From assembly GCF_000017545.1 (NCBI RefSeq), contig NC_009718.1, positions 1,054,001 through 1,118,000 on the forward strand: a stretch of 64,000 nt of DNA, in the 5' to 3' direction. The notes under the pieces were generated by a model. That model searched no databases. It saw nothing but the letters and a program-made list of their open reading frames with translations, and was not told where the DNA came from. Source of the stretch: Fervidobacterium nodosum Rt17-B1. GTDB taxonomy: Bacteria > Thermotogota > Thermotogae > Thermotogales > Fervidobacteriaceae. Below are positions 17,729 through 26,667 of the stretch, piece by piece. The stretch's first letter is position 1. Every line of letters begins with the position of its first letter. A program made the position numbers and the translations under genes.

Positions 17729-19527
17729 ATTTCATTCCCTCCCATAATCACATTACGCACTGGATAATTAAGACAAACTCCACAAAGTGTACAACCCTTT
17801 CGGCAATCTTTCGTGGTTGCCTGAACGAAATAATTCTGATATTCATTCCACAAAAACTCTTTACTCACACCACTATCAATATGGTCCCATGGGAAATCTT
17901 CTATACCGTAAGGACCTATGTACTGTGAAATGTCTAACTCGTTAAATAAATTCATCCATTTTTCAAATGAGAAAAATTCTCCCCATTCATCATAATAACT
18001 TACTTTGTATGCCTTTTCAATGACTGAAAATAGCCTTCTATCACCACGCGAAAGAATTCCTTCGACGAAACTCTTTTTTCCATCATTGATATCAATCTTT
18101 CCATACTTTCGATATGGTCCCAAGATTTTTCTTACCATACTCATGTATTCCGGCTCTTGCAATTTTGCGAATTGGAATGCGGTATGTGGTTTTGGGATTA
18201 ATAAATTAACAGAGGCCGTTATATCGGAAAAGCCAAGTTTTTTAATATCTTTAATTAACTCACCTATTTCCTTTATATCTTCCTCTGTTTCTTCTGGAAA
18301 TCCAACCATAAAGTAGAGTTTTATCCTTCTCCAACCTGCACGCTTTGCTTCACTCGCTGTGTTTATTATATCGTCGTATGAGATTTGCTTGTTTATGGCA
18401 TCCCTCATCTTTTGACTCCCAGCTTCGGGAGCGAATGTTAAGCCTGTCTTTCTAACCTCGGCAATTTTCTCACCAATTTTTATATTAAATGCATCAACAC
18501 GTGTCGAAGGAATAGAAATTGAGACTTTCTTGTCCTTTAATTCTTCAACTAACTTTTCCGCTATCTCACTTATTTGAGAATGGTCAAGCGATGAGAGCGA
18601 AAGAAGAGATACTTCATCGTAACCTGTATTCTCTATGAGTTTCTTAACAGATTTGACGATCTCATCCGCACTACGCTCCCTGACAGGACGATAAACGTAT
18701 CCTGCATGGCAAAATCTACATCCACGTGTACAACCCCGACTGATTTCAATTACAGCGCGGTCATGCACGCTTTCAACGTGTGGTAATATCTTCTTTTCTG
18801 GAGGGGTAACCGAATTCAAGTCTTTTAGTATGTTTCTTGAAATTCTTTCAGGGACAAAATCGTACTTTGGAACGATTTTCCGACCTTTTTGTTCGTAGAA
18901 TATTGGAATATAAACACCTTCTATCTTCGCTAACTCTCTGAGTCTATCGTATCTCTTCATTTCCCTCGTTTCGTATATCACCCGGAGCATTTTGTGTAGA
19001 TTTACTTCCCCATCACCTATGTATATCGCATCAAACGCCTCAGCTATAGGTTCACAGTTATACGCAACAGGTCCTCCAGCAACAACTATCGGGTCATCGT
19101 CTCTTCGTTCCTCTGCCCTAATTGGAATTCTTGAGAGCTCAAGCATCTTTAGAACGTTTGTGTACGATAGTTCGTATTCAAGTGAAATTCCAAGCATGTC
19201 AAGTTCGTAAACTGGTGTTCGTGTTTCAAGTGTGAAAAGTGGAATATCATTCTTTTCCATCAATTCAATCATATCAACCCAAGGTAAGAAAACACGCTCA
19301 GCGTACACATAGTCAAGCTTGTTAGCAAGCCAGTACAGTATCTCAAGACCGTAATGCGACATACCGACTTCATAAACATCCGGGAAACCGAAAGCCACTC
19401 TTAAGTAATCCTTGCTTGAAGTATCTTTGATAACGCTATTGTACTCAGCGCCTATGTATCTTGCCGGTTTTGAAACTGTTATCAAGTTTTCAGATAAGAA
19501 TCGAAGAATTCTTTCAGAATTATGCAA
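17725..19527 (-). CDS. B12-binding/radical SAM protein, TIGR03960-like
   Basis: A 600-residue protein. The N-terminal part (about 30-200) resembles a cobalamin-binding-type domain (FGFPDVYEVGMSHYGLEIL, VAGGPVAYNCEPIAE, IYIGDGE). The radical SAM core starts at SRGCTRGCRFCHAGY (about 258-272, C-x3-C-x2-C) with IPSTRVDAF and FAPEAGSQ downstream. A C-terminal cysteine cluster (CRKGCTLCGVC) sits near 580. This is the layout of the TIGR03960 family, whose chemistry is unknown; in many bacteria it precedes a TIGR03936 partner and ribosomal or RNase genes, which are absent here. It is coupled to pncB by a four-base overlap. Confidence 0.85.
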   Translation of the reverse strand: MHNSERILRFLSENLITVSKPARYIGAEYNSVIKDTSSKDYLRVAFGFPDVYEVGMSHYGLEILYWLANKLDYVYAERVFLPWVDMIELMEKNDIPLFTLETRTPVYELDMLGISLEYELSYTNVLKMLELSRIPIRAEERRDDDPIVVAGGPVAYNCEPIAEAFDAIYIGDGEVNLHKMLRVIYETREMKRYDRLRELAKIEGVYIPIFYEQKGRKIVPKYDFVPERISRNILKDLNSVTPPEKKILPHVESVHDRAVIEISRGCTRGCRFCHAGYVYRPVRERSADEIVKSVKKLIENTGYDEVSLLSLSSLDHSQISEIAEKLVEELKDKKVSISIPSTRVDAFNIKIGEKIAEVRKTGLTFAPEAGSQKMRDAINKQISYDDIINTASEAKRAGWRRIKLYFMVGFPEETEEDIKEIGELIKDIKKLGFSDITASVNLLIPKPHTAFQFAKLQEPEYMSMVRKILGPYRKYGKIDINDGKKSFVEGILSRGDRRLFSVIEKAYKVSYYDEWGEFFSFEKWMNLFNELDISQYIGPYGIEDFPWDHIDSGVSKEFLWNEYQNYFVQATTKDCRKGCTLCGVCLNYPVRNVIMGGNEI

Positions 19528-19551
19528 GAAAATATCACTCCTTTTAGTGTT

Positions 19552-20682
19552 TTACTGTTCACTGTAACTGAATGAAATAGATATCTTGGCTGTTCCTGAG
19601 ACAGGAATTTCAATTTCATAGTAATCTGCCGATGATTTTAGTATCTTGTAAGTATTCTGTGGAGTTATTGAAAGGTCTTTTATGCTTTTCCCATTCAGTA
19701 TAACCTTTGCGCTACCGTAACCTTTTAAATTCAAATCTCCAACGATGTAAACTCTCCCTCCAAGTTTTGTAAGTTTATTAAGTGTCCAAGAGTGGTACAA
19801 CTGCCAGCTCTTTGAAACGTATATCTCACCCTGTTTATTTACGTCAGGCATTGTGCCCAAACCTATCGGCATAACTCTTCCAGATACATTTGAGTATATA
19901 TAAACTTGACCTGCTGGAAGTTCTTCGCCTGTATTTATTTCAATAACGTAATCAGCAGGCTGCCAGTTATACGTGTATGTATATTGGAGATTTATCTTTT
20001 GCCAATCTTTTCGCGTGATATTTAATACCTTGTTTCGTATATTCACACCGTTTTTCAAACCCTCTTGGTATCCAAGTATAAATATCTTCCTGCCTTCGGC
20101 TGTTACTTCTTCAGCCATTGCGGATTCTGCCGCAACTGCCTTTGAATACATAAGCCTTACGTTATTCTCCTCTGGAGCTGTGGAGAGCACAACGTAAGCT
20201 TTGTCAATCGGAGAGCGAATTTCAAAGAATTGCTCCAATGTGTTTTCTTTCAACACATAATAAATTCTAAATCCACCGGGTACTGCAAACAAAGCCTCTG
20301 CTTTATCAGAAGATTTGAGAACATTCTTCGCTTGCGATTCTTTGACAATCCTACCAATCCCAAACGGTGTTTGAATATACTTTTCACCATTTTCAAAAAT
20401 CGCTACATTGTCATTCAACTCGTAAATTCCACGTGGAAGTTCGACTGGAATTTCATATTTTTGATTTTCAGTATAGCTTTCAATATACCATCTGCTGGAA
20501 GAAACCTGCAAAACTCTCCAACCTTCTGGGACTTCGTATTCTTTATCAACTGTTGTGTAAAACAATCCGTTGGAACTAAAGAGAACCAAAATATCTTGCG
20601 ACTGATTTTGAGCTAATAACATTGAGCTGAGCACAATTATTGAGAAAAATAAGTAAAACTTAAATATTGGTAACTTTCCCAT
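19552..20682 (-). CDS. Secreted protein, DUF4139-like
   Basis: A 376-residue protein with an N-terminal signal peptide: a KLPIFKFYLFFSIIVLSSML hydrophobic stretch ending near ALLAQ-type residues. The mature part is beta-rich, and the region GEELPAGQVYIYSNVSGRVMP followed by LGTMPDV resembles the LPAG-containing strand of DUF4139 proteins, but overall similarity is modest. The end is a run of short beta strands (VSGTAKISISFSYSEQ). No catalytic motif seen. It is 27 bases downstream of the rhomboid protease gene, so co-expression is likely. Function unknown. Confidence 0.6.
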   Translation of the reverse strand: MGKLPIFKFYLFFSIIVLSSMLLAQNQSQDILVLFSSNGLFYTTVDKEYEVPEGWRVLQVSSSRWYIESYTENQKYEIPVELPRGIYELNDNVAIFENGEKYIQTPFGIGRIVKESQAKNVLKSSDKAEALFAVPGGFRIYYVLKENTLEQFFEIRSPIDKAYVVLSTAPEENNVRLMYSKAVAAESAMAEEVTAEGRKIFILGYQEGLKNGVNIRNKVLNITRKDWQKINLQYTYTYNWQPADYVIEINTGEELPAGQVYIYSNVSGRVMPIGLGTMPDVNKQGEIYVSKSWQLYHSWTLNKLTKLGGRVYIVGDLNLKGYGSAKVILNGKSIKDLSITPQNTYKILKSSADYYEIEIPVSGTAKISISFSYSEQ

Positions 20683-20709
20683 AAAATAACACCTCTTTTC
20701 TTTTTTTAA

Positions 20710-21384
20710 TTACGCCAAAGCATCCTTTATGAGCCAAACGTAAGAAATAACCGTTAAACCTATTAACACATACGCCAATAATTTCCAAATCTTTTGCGAA
20801 CGATAATTATCGTAAACTGGTAATGTGTAACCAAGTAAGATACCTGTTAGTAATCCACCTATGTGGGCAGCGTTGTTTATACCTGAGCCTGGAATAAAGC
20901 CAAGAACAACATTTATCACTATCATTGGAAGTAAAGCGCTCCCCGTTATAGGTTTTAAAAAGAATGGTGTATCTTTTCTAAATCCAGCACCAAAAAGCAC
21001 GCCAACAAGACCAAAAATAGCTCCACTTGCACCAACGGATAGAGAGCCATAATAGAAAATATGGGTTGCTACATTTCCCACAATTCCAGTAATAAAATAA
21101 TAAGTAATAAATCGGTAAGTTCCGTATATACCTTCAGCATAGTTACCAATGATGTACAAAGCATACATATTAAAGGCAAGGTGTAAAAAACCACCATGCA
21201 TAAACATAGCGGTAATTATCCTGTACCACTGACCAGATTTGATAAGTGGACCGTATTGCGCACCAAAAAGTAAGTATGCTAAGTCACTTTTTATAAAAAA
21301 TGTTTTGAATACATAAAAAATAAGAAGAATAAGAGAATTCACTAATATCAAATACAAATACGCTGGGTTTTTCCTTTCGTACAC
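20710..21384 (-). CDS. Rhomboid-family intramembrane serine protease
   Basis: A 224-residue polytopic membrane protein with six or more hydrophobic segments. The catalytic Ser lies in SVGASGAIFGLVG (GxSG motif, about residue 125) and the catalytic His in NNAAHIGGLLTGILLGY (near 185). The loop-1 region has GQWYRIITAMFMHGGFLHLAFNMYAL, typical of bacterial rhomboids. These cleave membrane-protein substrates within the bilayer; the target is unknown. The start is GTG at 21384, nine bases after GGGAG; the GTG three codons earlier touches the Shine-Dalgarno. Confidence 0.92.
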   Translation of the reverse strand: MYERKNPAYLYLILVNSLILLIFYVFKTFFIKSDLAYLLFGAQYGPLIKSGQWYRIITAMFMHGGFLHLAFNMYALYIIGNYAEGIYGTYRFITYYFITGIVGNVATHIFYYGSLSVGASGAIFGLVGVLFGAGFRKDTPFFLKPITGSALLPMIVINVVLGFIPGSGINNAAHIGGLLTGILLGYTLPVYDNYRSQKIWKLLAYVLIGLTVISYVWLIKDALA

Positions 21385-21437
21385 TAATCTCACTCCCGAA
21401 AATTTTTATTTTTGTATAAACTTATTTACTTAGTACA

Positions 21438-21466
21438 ATTATATCACCGCTTGATAAACTAATCAA
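21438..21466 (-). promoter_or_regulatory. Promoter of the rhomboid gene
   Basis: Minus strand TTGATT, 17-base spacer, TATAAT, between the ybaB terminator and the rhomboid start. Confidence 0.7.
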
Positions 21467-21489
21467 AAGTTATAAATGTAATAAACACA

Positions 21490-21519
21490 AAAAAGGCTGG
21501 TTAGTGTTCCAGCCTTTTT
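21490..21519 (-). terminator. Terminator after ybaB
   Basis: An 11-bp perfect stem (AAAAAGGCTGG / CCAGCCTTTTT) with an 8-base loop. On the minus strand the right arm runs into further T residues. It separates the amrS-apbE-ybaB unit from the rhomboid gene. Confidence 0.88.
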
Positions 21520-21553
21520 GTTTAAGTTAATTATTTACTAAAATTCGAATTTG

Positions 21554-21913
21554 TTAAGCTAATGGATTGTATTTGGCAATTATCTCGTTTGTTCTTTCTT
21601 CTCTTATCTGGTCAACTTTTTGCCATATCTCACTTATAGCTGTTTTAAGCATATCTTTGAACATTTCTTGGTCTTCAAGTATATCAGATTCGTAAATTAT
21701 GTCTTTCACTTGTCTATCACACGTTGCAACAATTTTTAAAGCTCCACCGATTTCTACGGTAACTTCCTCATTCGCAAGTGTATTTTCTAACTCTTTGAGT
21801 TCCTGTTCCATTTTTTCTTGCAATCTTTGTAATTCTGCAAAGTTCTTTGGTAATCCAGGTGCTCCACTACTTCCTCCTAAATTCTTACCACCAAAACTCT
21901 TAAGCTTTTTCAT
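21554..21913 (-). CDS. YbaB/EbfC family nucleoid-associated protein
   Basis: A 119-residue protein of the YbaB/EbfC DNA-binding family. It has a Gly-rich start (FGGKNLGGSSGAPGLPKN), a long helix (ELQRLQEKMEQELKELENTL), then beta strands (VTVEIGGALKIVATCDRQVKDI) and a final helix. The family forms tweezer-shaped dimers that coat DNA; it usually sits next to dnaX/recR, which are not here. The start is ATG at 21913, with GGGGAGG at good spacing; an upstream in-frame start would add ten residues without a ribosome site. Confidence 0.85.
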   Translation of the reverse strand: MKKLKSFGGKNLGGSSGAPGLPKNFAELQRLQEKMEQELKELENTLANEEVTVEIGGALKIVATCDRQVKDIIYESDILEDQEMFKDMLKTAISEIWQKVDQIREERTNEIIAKYNPLA

Positions 21914-21955
21914 ACTAATAACCTCCCCATTCTTAAGTCTCAAATTTATAATTAA

Positions 21956-23017
21956 TTACTTATCAGGATTCTCCCATATTACAAAGTTATCTGTTTGGAG
22001 TGTTTTTGTTTTAAGTCCTTCTGGTGTTTTTTCCTGATAAACAAGAAACACCTCAGCACCATACTTTGGGAAGAGTGTTCTTGTAAGCAACCAATTTTCC
22101 CTCCCAAGAACAAAAGCGGCTGTTGAAAACGCGTCTGCGATAACAGGATCCTCACTTATCACCGTTGCGCTTATAGCTCCTCGCGCAGGATATCCGGTTT
22201 TCGGGTCTATTATGTGGTGATATCTAACACCGTCTACAATAAAAAATCTCTCATAATCACCGCTCGTTGCGATAGAACCCGATTTCATATACACAAGCTT
22301 TATGTTTTCGCCAGGTTGCCCTCTAGGGTCTCTGACACCTATAATCCAATTCGCCTTATTATACTTCGGACCAAGTATCATTATTTGACCACCAGCTTCG
22401 ATAAATCCGTGACAGTTCTTATCATATTCTTTAGCTATTTGGTAAGCTCTTTTAAGAGCATAACCTTTCAGCATTCCACCGAAATCTAACCATGCACCAT
22501 TTGTTTTTACCATCTTTTTTATGTAGTCTATCGCTATATTTTTGTGTCCAGATAGTGAAGCAGCTTCTGCTATTTTTTCCGATGTTGGTACGCTGAATTG
22601 CTCAGTAGCACTTCTTTCAGTAAATTTACTAAATCCCCACAAATCTACTAACCTTCCGATAGCTGGGTCAAAAGCACCTTCTGTTTGATTGGCGATCTTT
22701 AACGCTAAGTCTACCAAAGCTAACGTTTCATCATCAACCTCTATCCAATCTTGTGAATGGTTAATTTTGTATAGCACACTATTTGATGAGTACGCATCGT
22801 ACTTACTCTCAATTCTCTTCATTTCACTGAAAATAGCTTTGGATATAGTTGAAGGATTTACCTTCGAAGCGATTTTAATTCTTACATAAGTGCCAAAGAT
22901 ATAATCTTCATAGTCATTGTATTGACCAGTCTTACCAGAGATGAAGAAAAGATAAATAGCAGTTAGAACTATGAAGATAATAATTGTCGAAAAGACAACA
23001 ATCTTATTGAGAATCAT
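21956..23017 (-). CDS. apbE: FAD:protein FMN transferase (ApbE)
   Basis: A 353-residue flavin transferase that attaches FMN to Ser/Thr of target proteins such as Rnf/Nqr subunits. An N-terminal hydrophobic segment (VVFSTIIIFIVLTAIYLFF) anchors or exports it. ApbE motifs are GTYVRIKI, DPAIGRLVDLWGFSK, LDFGGMLKGYA, EAGGQIMILG, GVRDPRG, SIATSGDYERFF, and HHIIDPKTGYPA followed by ADAFSTAAFVLG. The start is ATG at 23017, preceded by CCTAAGGAATTT and overlapping the amrS stop (ATGA). Confidence 0.93.
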   Translation of the reverse strand: MILNKIVVFSTIIIFIVLTAIYLFFISGKTGQYNDYEDYIFGTYVRIKIASKVNPSTISKAIFSEMKRIESKYDAYSSNSVLYKINHSQDWIEVDDETLALVDLALKIANQTEGAFDPAIGRLVDLWGFSKFTERSATEQFSVPTSEKIAEAASLSGHKNIAIDYIKKMVKTNGAWLDFGGMLKGYALKRAYQIAKEYDKNCHGFIEAGGQIMILGPKYNKANWIIGVRDPRGQPGENIKLVYMKSGSIATSGDYERFFIVDGVRYHHIIDPKTGYPARGAISATVISEDPVIADAFSTAAFVLGRENWLLTRTLFPKYGAEVFLVYQEKTPEGLKTKTLQTDNFVIWENPDK

Positions 23018-24048
23018 AAATTCCTTAGGATCTGGTTGCTGCACACTTTACACCGCCCTTCCTCATCAAGATTAACAATTTCTATATTATAGCCTTTTCT
23101 AATTATAACAACATTACCACATTTTGGACAGTATGTACTTTCATATTTTTCGTCCCAAACGTTCCCAAGATAAACATAATTTAGGTATTTTTTCGCACTG
23201 TTGTATATATCGATTAACTTTCCTACGCTTGTCGCCGGCTTTGTGTATTTATAAGCCGGATGATATCTAGATAAATGGAGTGGTATGTCCTTTGAAATAT
23301 TCACTAGTGCTTTAAATTCTTCCTCAAGTTCTTGAATATCGTCATTTTCCCCAGGTATCACAAGTGTTGTAACTTCAACGTGGATATTGTTATAAACGCA
23401 GTATTTTATCGTGTTCAAAACGTGTTCAAAATCTCCTCCACAAACTTTACGGTAAAATTCGTTGTTAAATGCTTTCAAATCTATATTCATAGCATCTATG
23501 AATTTTCCAAGTTCAGCAAGCGGCTCATGGTTTATGTATCCGTTGGTCACTAATACGTTCTTAAGGCCTGCCTCGCGAGCAAGTTTTGCTGTTTCAAGCA
23601 CAAACTCATACCACACTATAGGCTCACTGTAAGTGTAAGCAATTCCTATATTTCCTTCATGTTTATATTCCAGAGCAATTTCTACAAGCTCGTATGGTTC
23701 AATTCTTTTAACATAATACGGTCTTTGTTGAGAAATCTCCCAATTTTGACAAAAAGCGCATCTAAAGTTACAGCCCCAAGTTCCGACCGATATTATCGAA
23801 CTGCCAGGATAAAAGTGAAAGAGAGGCTTCTTCTCTATAGGGTCAAGCGCCATAGATGTTACTTCACCATAATTTAAAGAATACAATTTACCTTCTATGT
23901 TCTTTCTTACCTTACAAATCCCAGTCCTACCATCTGAGATTACGCATTCATGGGGGCATAAAACACATTGTAGCTTATTTTCATCACTTTCGGATCTTCC
24001 AAACGTTTCCAAACGTTTCCAATACTTCGCCTCGTGGTAATTGAACAT
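23014..24048 (-). CDS. amrS: AmrS-type radical SAM enzyme (AmmeMemoRadiSam system)
   Basis: A 344-residue radical SAM protein of the PflA-like branch. The N terminus binds extra cysteines (CVLCPHECVISDGRTGICKVR), and the core has GCNFRCAFCQNWEISQ (C-x3-C-x2-C, about 93-100). A C-terminal metal-type cluster (STYCPKCGNVVI, GRCKVCSNQIL) ends the protein. The family is named for co-occurrence with AMMECR1 and Memo proteins, neither of which is in this window; its reaction is not established for this organism. Here it is coupled to apbE (four-base overlap). The start ATG has AAGGAGG upstream. Confidence 0.88.
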   Translation of the reverse strand: MFNYHEAKYWKRLETFGRSESDENKLQCVLCPHECVISDGRTGICKVRKNIEGKLYSLNYGEVTSMALDPIEKKPLFHFYPGSSIISVGTWGCNFRCAFCQNWEISQQRPYYVKRIEPYELVEIALEYKHEGNIGIAYTYSEPIVWYEFVLETAKLAREAGLKNVLVTNGYINHEPLAELGKFIDAMNIDLKAFNNEFYRKVCGGDFEHVLNTIKYCVYNNIHVEVTTLVIPGENDDIQELEEEFKALVNISKDIPLHLSRYHPAYKYTKPATSVGKLIDIYNSAKKYLNYVYLGNVWDEKYESTYCPKCGNVVIIRKGYNIEIVNLDEEGRCKVCSNQILRNL

Positions 24049-24101
24049 ATCAGAGGCGCCTCCTTATTTCAAAAAATGCAAAATTAACTAATGCTGAAAA
24101 C

Positions 24102-26663
24102 TCACTTATCTCTGAGTACAGTCCTAATACCATTCATAATTGGTCTTGAGTTTTGCAAAACTTTACCACTTGGAAGTATTATCTGCTCAAATCCTTGCGT
24201 TGACAATTTTGAAATCTCTGCTCTCGTAGGTATGGTTTTCACTTCATATGAAACTTTCATATGCCCTGGCTCAAATCTATTTGGGTATACCAGCGTGTAA
24301 TTCCCATCTGGTAAATTAACCTTGAAAACGCTTTTTCCGTCTGTACCGTAACCCGCTTTTACTGAAACGTGCACAGCGTAAGGCAAATCAAGAGAATAGG
24401 CTATGCAATACGGTGCAAGGTTATTGGTAACTTTAGTAGGTAAAGACACAGCAATTCCTAATATATCATATTCCATGTTAGTGCGTTCCCAATCTTCCTC
24501 TACTTTTGTTTCGTCGACTTTAACAATTTTTCCAAAGAGCTTGTTACCTATTTTTACAGCTTCTTGGTTGAATTTGTTTCTAAGATTTCTAAGTTTTTGA
24601 ATTGCCTTTCGTCTGCTCTCAAAAATATCGTCAAAAGCACCAACTTTTATAAGAGCTTCGATAACGGAAAGTGGTAAATCCGCTTTTTCGACAAAATCTT
24701 CGAAGCTTTTGAATTCCATTGTCTGTAGCTGTTTTGACTTTTCCACAGATATACCAGGTAATATGTGTAACGGTAAGTGATATATTTTCTCGTCTTTATT
24801 CATAGTTTTTAAGTTTGAGAAAAGCTTAGGTGGAAGCACTTTGTAATTTAAAGTTTGAAGATTGTACAACGCATCTTGCAATATCGACGTGTCATATTTT
24901 AGGTAAGTATCGTAAAAAATATCTGGAAAATTCACTTTAAAATACGCCATATAGTACGTCAAGTGAGAATAAGCAATAGCATGAGATTTGTTAAACGCAT
25001 ATTCGCCAAACGCCAAGATATTCTTTGCGAGTTCTAAGCCTTCTTTCCCAAGTTTACCGAAAAGGGCGTTTTTCAATCTTTCATAAAGTTGTCTTATGCT
25101 ATCGATATCTTTCTTCGCTATCGCTTTTCTCAAGATATCCGCTTGTGTACTACTAAAACCTGCTAATTCCATAGCAATTTTCATTATCTGTTCTTGATAA
25201 ATCGGCAGGCCATAAGTCTCGTCTAAAATTTCAAGGTTGTATTTTTTCAATTTCTTGATTTTCAAATTTCTTATTTCACCTGTAATTCCAGACCTCAAAG
25301 GCCCAGGTCTGTTTAGTGATATTGTGATTGCTAATTCGGAGATATTAGATGGTTTGACATCTCTGACAACAGATTTTCCTATGCTACTTTCAAGTTGAAA
25401 AACATTGTCTGTAAAACCAACTGAAATATATCTATATGTATTTTTCTTGAATTCTTCTTTTTCTTCTTTGAAAGATTGGCTTATAGTATCTCTTAATTCT
25501 TTGTATATACTTAAAGTTTTTAGGCCGAGCAAGTCGAACTTTATATATCCAAGATACTGTAAATCGTCCATATCCCATTCAATTGTGTCAATGCCACTTT
25601 CACTATGAATCATAGGCACGTTTAAAGGTGTGGTTGAAATTATAACACCTGCGGCATGGGTGGAACGTTGAATAGGAATGTTTGACAACTCGTTCGCATA
25701 TTCTTCTGGTATGCTATCCAAAAATTTCTTTGGGATTCCAACGAAAGTGGATATGTTGTAAACGTAACCAAATTCACTTTTCAACAATTTTATAAGCTCT
25801 TGTCTTCTTACATCTTCTATATCTAAGTCTATATCTGGATAGTCAGTTCTTCCTTCATTTAAAAATCGTTCAAACAAAAGATTGTACTTAACTGGGTCTA
25901 TCTTCGTTATGCCCAGTCTGTAAGCAAGTAAACTACCAACAGCGCTCCCTCTACCGTATCCGACCTCAATGTTATGAGCTTTAGCAATCTCAACTATCCT
26001 CTTTACAGTATAAAAATAGTCTTCGAACTTGAAAGATTTAACAAGTCTTATTTCTCTTTCCAACCTTTCTTTGTATTCTTTTTCTTGGTTTAATAATTCT
26101 TCTAAAAAGTCATCACTCGAAATCGGCAACTTTTGAGAAGATTTGAAAGAATATTCTTGTATGTTAAATTGACTCTCATCAATTTCAAATATGTGTTTGT
26201 TAATATCGAAATTTTCAATATCATCGATTTCAATCTTTTTTCCCATGTAATCACAGAGTATTTTGTAAATTTCTTCTTGACCGGGAAGGAAGTAAATAGG
26301 TTTTGACTTGATATACGTAAATCTCTGTTCTAAAATCTTCGAATTATGTTCATTTAAATCTCTTGAATTATATATTTTCAGAAATTCAATAAATTCTGAT
26401 GTGTTTCTGAAAACATACGTTTTATCATGTTTTCTATAGCCTATAACCGGTATTATGTCTTTATATTTTTTACTTACACGAATGAATTTTACAACACCGT
26501 GGAGTGTTGTATCTGATAAGACAAGGACAGCAATTTTATTTTCAATAGCCCATTGGAAAATTTTATCGAAATCCAGTACCGAACCTTCAAAAGAGTATGG
26601 TGAAACAAAACAAAGGCCACGTTTCTTAAGTGAGTTGATATAGCCTATATAAAGCACCTCCAC
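24102..26663 (-). CDS. dnaE: DNA polymerase III alpha subunit, short DnaE type
   Basis: An 853-residue C-family polymerase, short like the Thermotoga DnaE and unlike the 1,100-residue proteobacterial form. The catalytic core is intact: VGYGRGSAVGSLLAYRLGI, YPDIDLDIED with the two catalytic Asp, FDLLGLKTLSIY, RPGPLRSG, GLPIYQEQIM, and FNKSHAIAYSHLTYYMAYFK. The first 110 residues look like a PHP domain (LVLSDTTLHGVVKFIR) that has lost the metal-binding His residues of the usual HxHSxxS start, so no PHP exonuclease is expected. A (helix-hairpin-helix)-type region follows the palm. The start is unclear: GTG at 26663 is used, but GGAGGTG overlaps the first codons (see findings). rpe is four bases upstream. 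Confidence 0.92.
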   Translation of the reverse strand: MEVLYIGYINSLKKRGLCFVSPYSFEGSVLDFDKIFQWAIENKIAVLVLSDTTLHGVVKFIRVSKKYKDIIPVIGYRKHDKTYVFRNTSEFIEFLKIYNSRDLNEHNSKILEQRFTYIKSKPIYFLPGQEEIYKILCDYMGKKIEIDDIENFDINKHIFEIDESQFNIQEYSFKSSQKLPISSDDFLEELLNQEKEYKERLEREIRLVKSFKFEDYFYTVKRIVEIAKAHNIEVGYGRGSAVGSLLAYRLGITKIDPVKYNLLFERFLNEGRTDYPDIDLDIEDVRRQELIKLLKSEFGYVYNISTFVGIPKKFLDSIPEEYANELSNIPIQRSTHAAGVIISTTPLNVPMIHSESGIDTIEWDMDDLQYLGYIKFDLLGLKTLSIYKELRDTISQSFKEEKEEFKKNTYRYISVGFTDNVFQLESSIGKSVVRDVKPSNISELAITISLNRPGPLRSGITGEIRNLKIKKLKKYNLEILDETYGLPIYQEQIMKIAMELAGFSSTQADILRKAIAKKDIDSIRQLYERLKNALFGKLGKEGLELAKNILAFGEYAFNKSHAIAYSHLTYYMAYFKVNFPDIFYDTYLKYDTSILQDALYNLQTLNYKVLPPKLFSNLKTMNKDEKIYHLPLHILPGISVEKSKQLQTMEFKSFEDFVEKADLPLSVIEALIKVGAFDDIFESRRKAIQKLRNLRNKFNQEAVKIGNKLFGKIVKVDETKVEEDWERTNMEYDILGIAVSLPTKVTNNLAPYCIAYSLDLPYAVHVSVKAGYGTDGKSVFKVNLPDGNYTLVYPNRFEPGHMKVSYEVKTIPTRAEISKLSTQGFEQIILPSGKVLQNSRPIMNGIRTVLRDK

Positions 26664-26667
26664 AAAC

